From contig JAHHSZ010000002.1 of NCBI GenBank assembly GCA_020024915.1, forward strand, positions 1 through 43,855: DNA of 43,855 bases, given 5' to 3'. This document shows positions 41,039-43,855 of the stretch, one piece after another (the stretch's first letter is position 1; the number at the start of each line of letters is the position of its first letter). Below the pieces are notes generated by a model. The model worked only from the letters and a program-made list of their open reading frames with translations. It was not told the origin of the DNA and made no database searches. Source of the stretch: Fusobacterium sp. (GTDB taxonomy: Bacteria; Fusobacteriota; Fusobacteriia; Fusobacteriales; Fusobacteriaceae). Made by a program: the position numbers and the translations under genes.

Positions 41039-41839
41039 ATGGAGTTAACTATATTGAAAAAAATAGAGGAAAATCTATCTCAAGGTAAGAGAACTGCCCT
41101 AATTACTATTACAGAGGCAACAGGCTCTACCCCAAGAAAGAGTGGTACAATTATGGGTGTCTTTGAAGATGAAATAGTTGGAACTATTGGTGGTGGAAAG
41201 ATAGAGAGTGTTGTAATAGATAGGGCTAGAGAGCTTTTAAAAACAGGTAACAGTGAGAATTTTGAATATAATCTAACCACTACAGATGAGTTGAAGATGA
41301 ACTGTGGTGGAATGATGAAGGGATATATTAAGATCTTTTCTCCCTTTCCAAAGCTACTGATCTGTGGTGCTGGACATGTAGGACAAAAACTCTTTAAAAT
41401 AGCTCAACATTTGGAATTTGATCTAAAAATAATAGATGACAGAGAAGAATTGAAAAAAGATATTCCAGAACTTACTCTAGGAAGTTTTCAAGAGCTATTG
41501 ACAAAGGAAAAAATAGATGGTAATACATATATTGTAATAGTTACAAGGGGACATCTACTAGATGAAAGGGTATTTAACCTTGTCAAAAACAGAGGAGCAA
41601 AGTATATAGGTATCATTGGAAGTAGAAGAAAAGTCACAACTTTAAAAGAAAAGCTTGAAAAAATCGGAGAAATAAGAGATAATATATTCGCTCCTATTGG
41701 TTTAAAACTATCAAACGGAACTCCAGAAGAGATTGCTATTGAAATCTTAGCAGAGATTTTAAAAATAAAAAATGGTGGAGATTTAGTTCATAGAACTATG
41801 TTTCAAAATAAATATATTTTAGGAGGAAAAAATGAATAA
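41039..41839 (+). CDS. XdhC/CoxI family molybdenum hydroxylase maturation factor
   Basis: A 266-residue maturation factor that in XdhC binds and sulfurates molybdenum cofactor for insertion. The N-terminal XdhC_CoxI domain (about 8-75) has ATGSTPRKSGTIMGVFED and GTIGGGKIESVVIDRA, then MNCGGMMKGYI. The C-terminal XdhC Rossmann domain (about 105-245) has LLICGAGHVGQKLFKIA, VIVTRGHLLDERV, YIGIIGSRRKV and FAPIGLKLSNGTPEEIAIEI. The cysteine in NCGG is conserved. It overlaps ridA by 8 bases. Confidence 0.92.
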   Translation: MELTILKKIEENLSQGKRTALITITEATGSTPRKSGTIMGVFEDEIVGTIGGGKIESVVIDRARELLKTGNSENFEYNLTTTDELKMNCGGMMKGYIKIFSPFPKLLICGAGHVGQKLFKIAQHLEFDLKIIDDREELKKDIPELTLGSFQELLTKEKIDGNTYIVIVTRGHLLDERVFNLVKNRGAKYIGIIGSRRKVTTLKEKLEKIGEIRDNIFAPIGLKLSNGTPEEIAIEILAEILKIKNGGDLVHRTMFQNKYILGGKNE

Positions 41840-42209
41840 AGTAATTCACACAGAAAAAGCACCAGCAGCTTTAGGACCATACTCACAAGCTATTGAAGCT
41901 AACGGAATGTTATTTGTATCAGGACAAATCCCATTTGTTCCAGAAACAATGACTCTAGTTTCAGAAGATGTTAAAGAACAAACTAGACAATCTTTAGAAA
42001 ATGTTAAAGCTATCGTTGAAGCAGCAGGATACTCAATGAAAGATGTAGTTAAGGCTGGAGTATTCATTAAAGATATGAATGATTTTGCTGATATAAACGA
42101 AGTATACAATGAATACCTTGGAGATGTTAAACCTGCAAGAGCTTGTGTAGAAGTAGCAAGACTTCCAAAAGATGTAAAAGTTGAGATTGAAGTTATAGCT
42201 GTTAAGTAA
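41832..42209 (+). CDS. ridA: RidA family reactive intermediate/imine deaminase
   Basis: A 125-residue RidA (YjgF/YER057c/UK114) protein, which hydrolyses reactive enamines and imines to ketoacids plus ammonia. Typical blocks are EKAPAALGPYSQAIEANGML, VSGQIPFVPETM, VVKAGVFIKDMNDFADINEVY and PARACVEVARLPKDVKVEIE, with the substrate Arg in PARACVEV. It is coupled by overlap to the XdhC gene behind GGAGG, so it may detoxify an imine made by the molybdenum hydroxylase pathway. A terminator follows. Confidence 0.94.
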   Translation: MNKVIHTEKAPAALGPYSQAIEANGMLFVSGQIPFVPETMTLVSEDVKEQTRQSLENVKAIVEAAGYSMKDVVKAGVFIKDMNDFADINEVYNEYLGDVKPARACVEVARLPKDVKVEIEVIAVK

Positions 42210-42224
42210 TTTTGATATTTTTTT

Positions 42225-42255
42225 AAAGGACAACTGTTTAGTTGTCCTTTTTTTT
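42225..42255 (+). terminator. Rho-independent terminator after ridA
   Basis: AAAGGACAACT and AGTTGTCCTTT form an 11-bp stem with a GTTT loop, followed by eight T. Confidence 0.92.
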
Positions 42256-42266
42256 GTCTAAAATAA

Positions 42267-42294
42267 TTGCATAAAATTATAAATATGATATAAT
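42267..42294 (+). promoter_or_regulatory. Promoter of the exonuclease III gene
   Basis: TTGCAT (42267-42272), 16 bp, TATAAT (42289-42294), about 40 bp upstream of the ATG. Confidence 0.55.
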
Positions 42295-42334
42295 TATAGC
42301 ATATATAATTATAATTTATAAAAAAGGAGAGCTT

Positions 42335-43090
42335 ATGAAATTAATATCTTGGAATGTAAATGGATTAAGAGCCTGCGTTGAAAAAGGTTTTTTAGATTAT
42401 TTTAATGAACAGAAAGCTGATATATTTTGTTTACAAGAGACTAAACTACAAGAGGGACAGATAGATTTAGAATTAGAGAATTACCACCAGTATTGGAACT
42501 ATGCTGAAAAAAAGGGGTACTCTGGAACAGCTATATTCACAAAGGAGAAACCTCTTGCAGTTCAATATGGATTGGGAATTGAAGAGCACGATAAAGAGGG
42601 TAGAATGATAACTTTAGAATTTGAAAAATTCTATATGATAACAGTTTATACTCCTAACTCTCAAGAAAAATTAGCAAGACTTGAATACAGAATGAAGTGG
42701 GAAGACGACTTCAGAAACTATCTTTTAGAATTAGATAAGAAAAAACCTGTAATTGTCTGTGGAGATCTAAATGTTGCACACAATGAGATTGACCTTAAAA
42801 ATCCTAAAACAAATAGAAAAAATGCTGGTTTTTCAGATGAGGAGAGAGCAAAAATGACCACTCTATTAAACAATGGATTTGTAGATAGCTTTAGATACTT
42901 CTATCCTGATAGAGCTGAGATATATTCATGGTGGTCATATAGATTTAGTGCTAGAGCTAAAAATGCCGGTTGGAGAATAGATTACTTTTTAGTATCTGAT
43001 AGAATAAAAGGAAACATGAATGGAGCTGATATACATACTACAATATTGGGATCTGATCATTGTCCTGTAGTTCTTGATATCAGCTTATAA
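42335..43090 (+). CDS. xth: Exodeoxyribonuclease III (AP endonuclease)
   Basis: A 251-residue AP endonuclease of the ExoA/Xth family for base excision repair. MKLISWNVNGLRACVEKGF (Asn7), IFCLQETKLQ (catalytic Glu), ITVYTPNSQ, CGDLNVAHNEIDL (catalytic Asp-Asn), YSWWSYR and the C-terminal GSDHCPVVLDI (catalytic His) are all intact. The length matches ExoA of Gram-positive bacteria. RBS AAGGAGAG. The GntR gene follows 21 bp after, possibly cotranscribed. Confidence 0.95.
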   Translation: MKLISWNVNGLRACVEKGFLDYFNEQKADIFCLQETKLQEGQIDLELENYHQYWNYAEKKGYSGTAIFTKEKPLAVQYGLGIEEHDKEGRMITLEFEKFYMITVYTPNSQEKLARLEYRMKWEDDFRNYLLELDKKKPVIVCGDLNVAHNEIDLKNPKTNRKNAGFSDEERAKMTTLLNNGFVDSFRYFYPDRAEIYSWWSYRFSARAKNAGWRIDYFLVSDRIKGNMNGADIHTTILGSDHCPVVLDISL

Positions 43091-43111
43091 TTTATTGGGA
43101 AGGTGTAATAA

Positions 43112-43855
43112 TTGACATTAGAAGAGATAAGAAAGGCTATTAAAGGGAGTAAAAAACTTCCTAAATGTGTAGCTGTATATAATAAGCTATTTAAATTAAT
43201 CAATGATGGAGAGTTTGAAGAAGATAATCGATTACCCACTGAACCAGATCTTGCTAAAATAATGGGAGTTAGTAGAATGACATTGAGACAAGCTCTAGCT
43301 TTGTTACAAGAAGATGGTGTAATTAAAAATATACATGGAAAGGGTAACTTTATCACTCAAAAACAAAATAGATATGATAAGGGCTTGGAACGTTTAGAGC
43401 ACCCTGTCTATACATCTCTTGATAGTGAAATTGATGAGGTTGAGATAGAATTTAGGATTGAGCCACCTAGTGACTACACTACAAAAATTTTAAAAAGAAA
43501 ATCTCCTGTTGTTATTTTTATAGATAGGTGGTACAAGTGCAAAGGAGAGTGTCTAGCTTATACTCTTTCGTTTCTTCCAATTGAAACAGTGACTGAGGAG
43601 AAAATAGATCTCAATGACAAGAATTCGCTACTTGAATTTTTAGAAAAAACAACATACCAAAAAGCTAAACATTCAACCTTGAATGTGAATTTTTCCACTG
43701 CTGGTAATTTTACCTCTATGAAGTATACTATTGCTAAGAGTAGAAAATGTTGGTTGATTGAGGAAAAATTATTTATAAAATCTAATATCCCTTTTGTTCA
43801 CCACAAACATTATATTCCTATGGAGAATGGACATATTAATATAGAAAGAAAATAG
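43112..43855 (+). CDS. GntR family regulator (HutC/UTRA type)
   Basis: A 247-residue transcription factor, complete at the very end of the window (TAG at 43853-43855). The N-terminal winged helix (about 15-85) has FEEDNRLPTEPDLAKIMGVS, then RMTLRQALALLQEDGVI and HGKGNFIT, which are typical GntR recognition elements. The C-terminal part (about 105-247) has the UTRA fold, with IFIDRWYKCKGECLAYTLS and a DKNSLLEFL region. The start is TTG at 43112, with AAGGTG upstream; this puts the domain at the right offset. The effector is unknown, and any target genes would lie beyond the edge. Confidence 0.85.
   Translation: MTLEEIRKAIKGSKKLPKCVAVYNKLFKLINDGEFEEDNRLPTEPDLAKIMGVSRMTLRQALALLQEDGVIKNIHGKGNFITQKQNRYDKGLERLEHPVYTSLDSEIDEVEIEFRIEPPSDYTTKILKRKSPVVIFIDRWYKCKGECLAYTLSFLPIETVTEEKIDLNDKNSLLEFLEKTTYQKAKHSTLNVNFSTAGNFTSMKYTIAKSRKCWLIEEKLFIKSNIPFVHHKHYIPMENGHINIERK

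Noticed and set aside
40217..41839. Selenocysteine (in-frame TGA) in the molybdenum accessory genes
   Set aside because: Both frames end at normal stops and this family uses selenium as a labile cofactor, not as encoded selenocysteine.
1..43855. CRISPR array, prophage or integrative element
   Set aside because: No regularly spaced direct repeats, no phage structural or integrase genes, and no att-like duplication at the tRNA-Thr gene were seen.

Overview
This is a very AT-rich, densely coded chromosomal segment with strong AGGAGG-type ribosome binding sites. It carries outer-membrane (FadL-type) and lipoprotein genes, a class III fructose bisphosphatase, pyruvate phosphate dikinase with a CcpN-like regulator, a two-subunit class I fumarase and Hcp. 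A double-membraned anaerobe with Firmicutes-like metabolism fits the genus Fusobacterium (the larger-genome varium/ulcerans/mortiferum type is my inference). Most genes are housekeeping; the only mobile DNA seen is a short IS66-like remnant at the left edge.

Layout. 1-2.8 kb (minus): IS66 scrap, MATE exporter, META-domain lipoprotein, PHP-family histidinol phosphatase. 2.8-3.3 kb: gene-poor gap with a decayed glycerophosphodiesterase tail. 3.3-7.3 kb: M24 aminopeptidase (plus), M20 amidohydrolase, DUF5684-type membrane protein, CvfB (minus). 7.3-10.4 kb (minus): a four-gene ABC import operon with two different ATPases, one with degenerate catalytic motifs. 10.5-12 kb: fumarase subunits. 12.1-14.1 kb: fadL-like porin and TetR gene. 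14.2-19.4 kb: gluconeogenic operon ccpN-like, ppdK, fbp, preceded by a good promoter flanked by two copies of the palindrome AGTGTACACT. 19.5-22 kb: thymidine kinase with an altered P-loop, YitT protein, WG-repeat protein.

22.0-24.4 kb holds the most striking gene: one 782-residue ORF that joins a PLP-dependent Orn/Lys/Arg decarboxylase to a complete arginase, predicted to turn arginine into urea and putrescine in one polypeptide. 24.5-26.9 kb (plus): DJ-1/PfpI, SlyD, RpiB, HIT and a small unknown protein. 27-32 kb (minus): aminotransferase, an unusual lipoprotein, an SDR, and an exported FMN/FAD fumarate-reductase-like enzyme. 32.2-34.8 kb: Hcp, tRNA-Thr(GGU), a radical SAM protein. 34.9-38.6 kb: lipoprotein cyclophilin and PotCBA polyamine importer without PotD. 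38.7-42.2 kb: molybdenum block, with MOSC and MoaA on minus and a divergent YqeB/EF2563-like, XdhC, RidA operon, which marks a selenium-dependent molybdenum hydroxylase system whose catalytic subunits are not here. 42.3-43.9 kb: exonuclease III and a GntR/UTRA regulator ending exactly at the window edge.

Themes that tie genes together are polyamines (decarboxylase-arginase plus PotABC), carbon flux around pyruvate and fructose bisphosphate (ccpN, ppdK, fbp), anaerobic redox chemistry (fumarase, exported flavoprotein reductase, Hcp) and molybdenum cofactor use. All functions are assigned from sequence motifs by eye; no database search was run.
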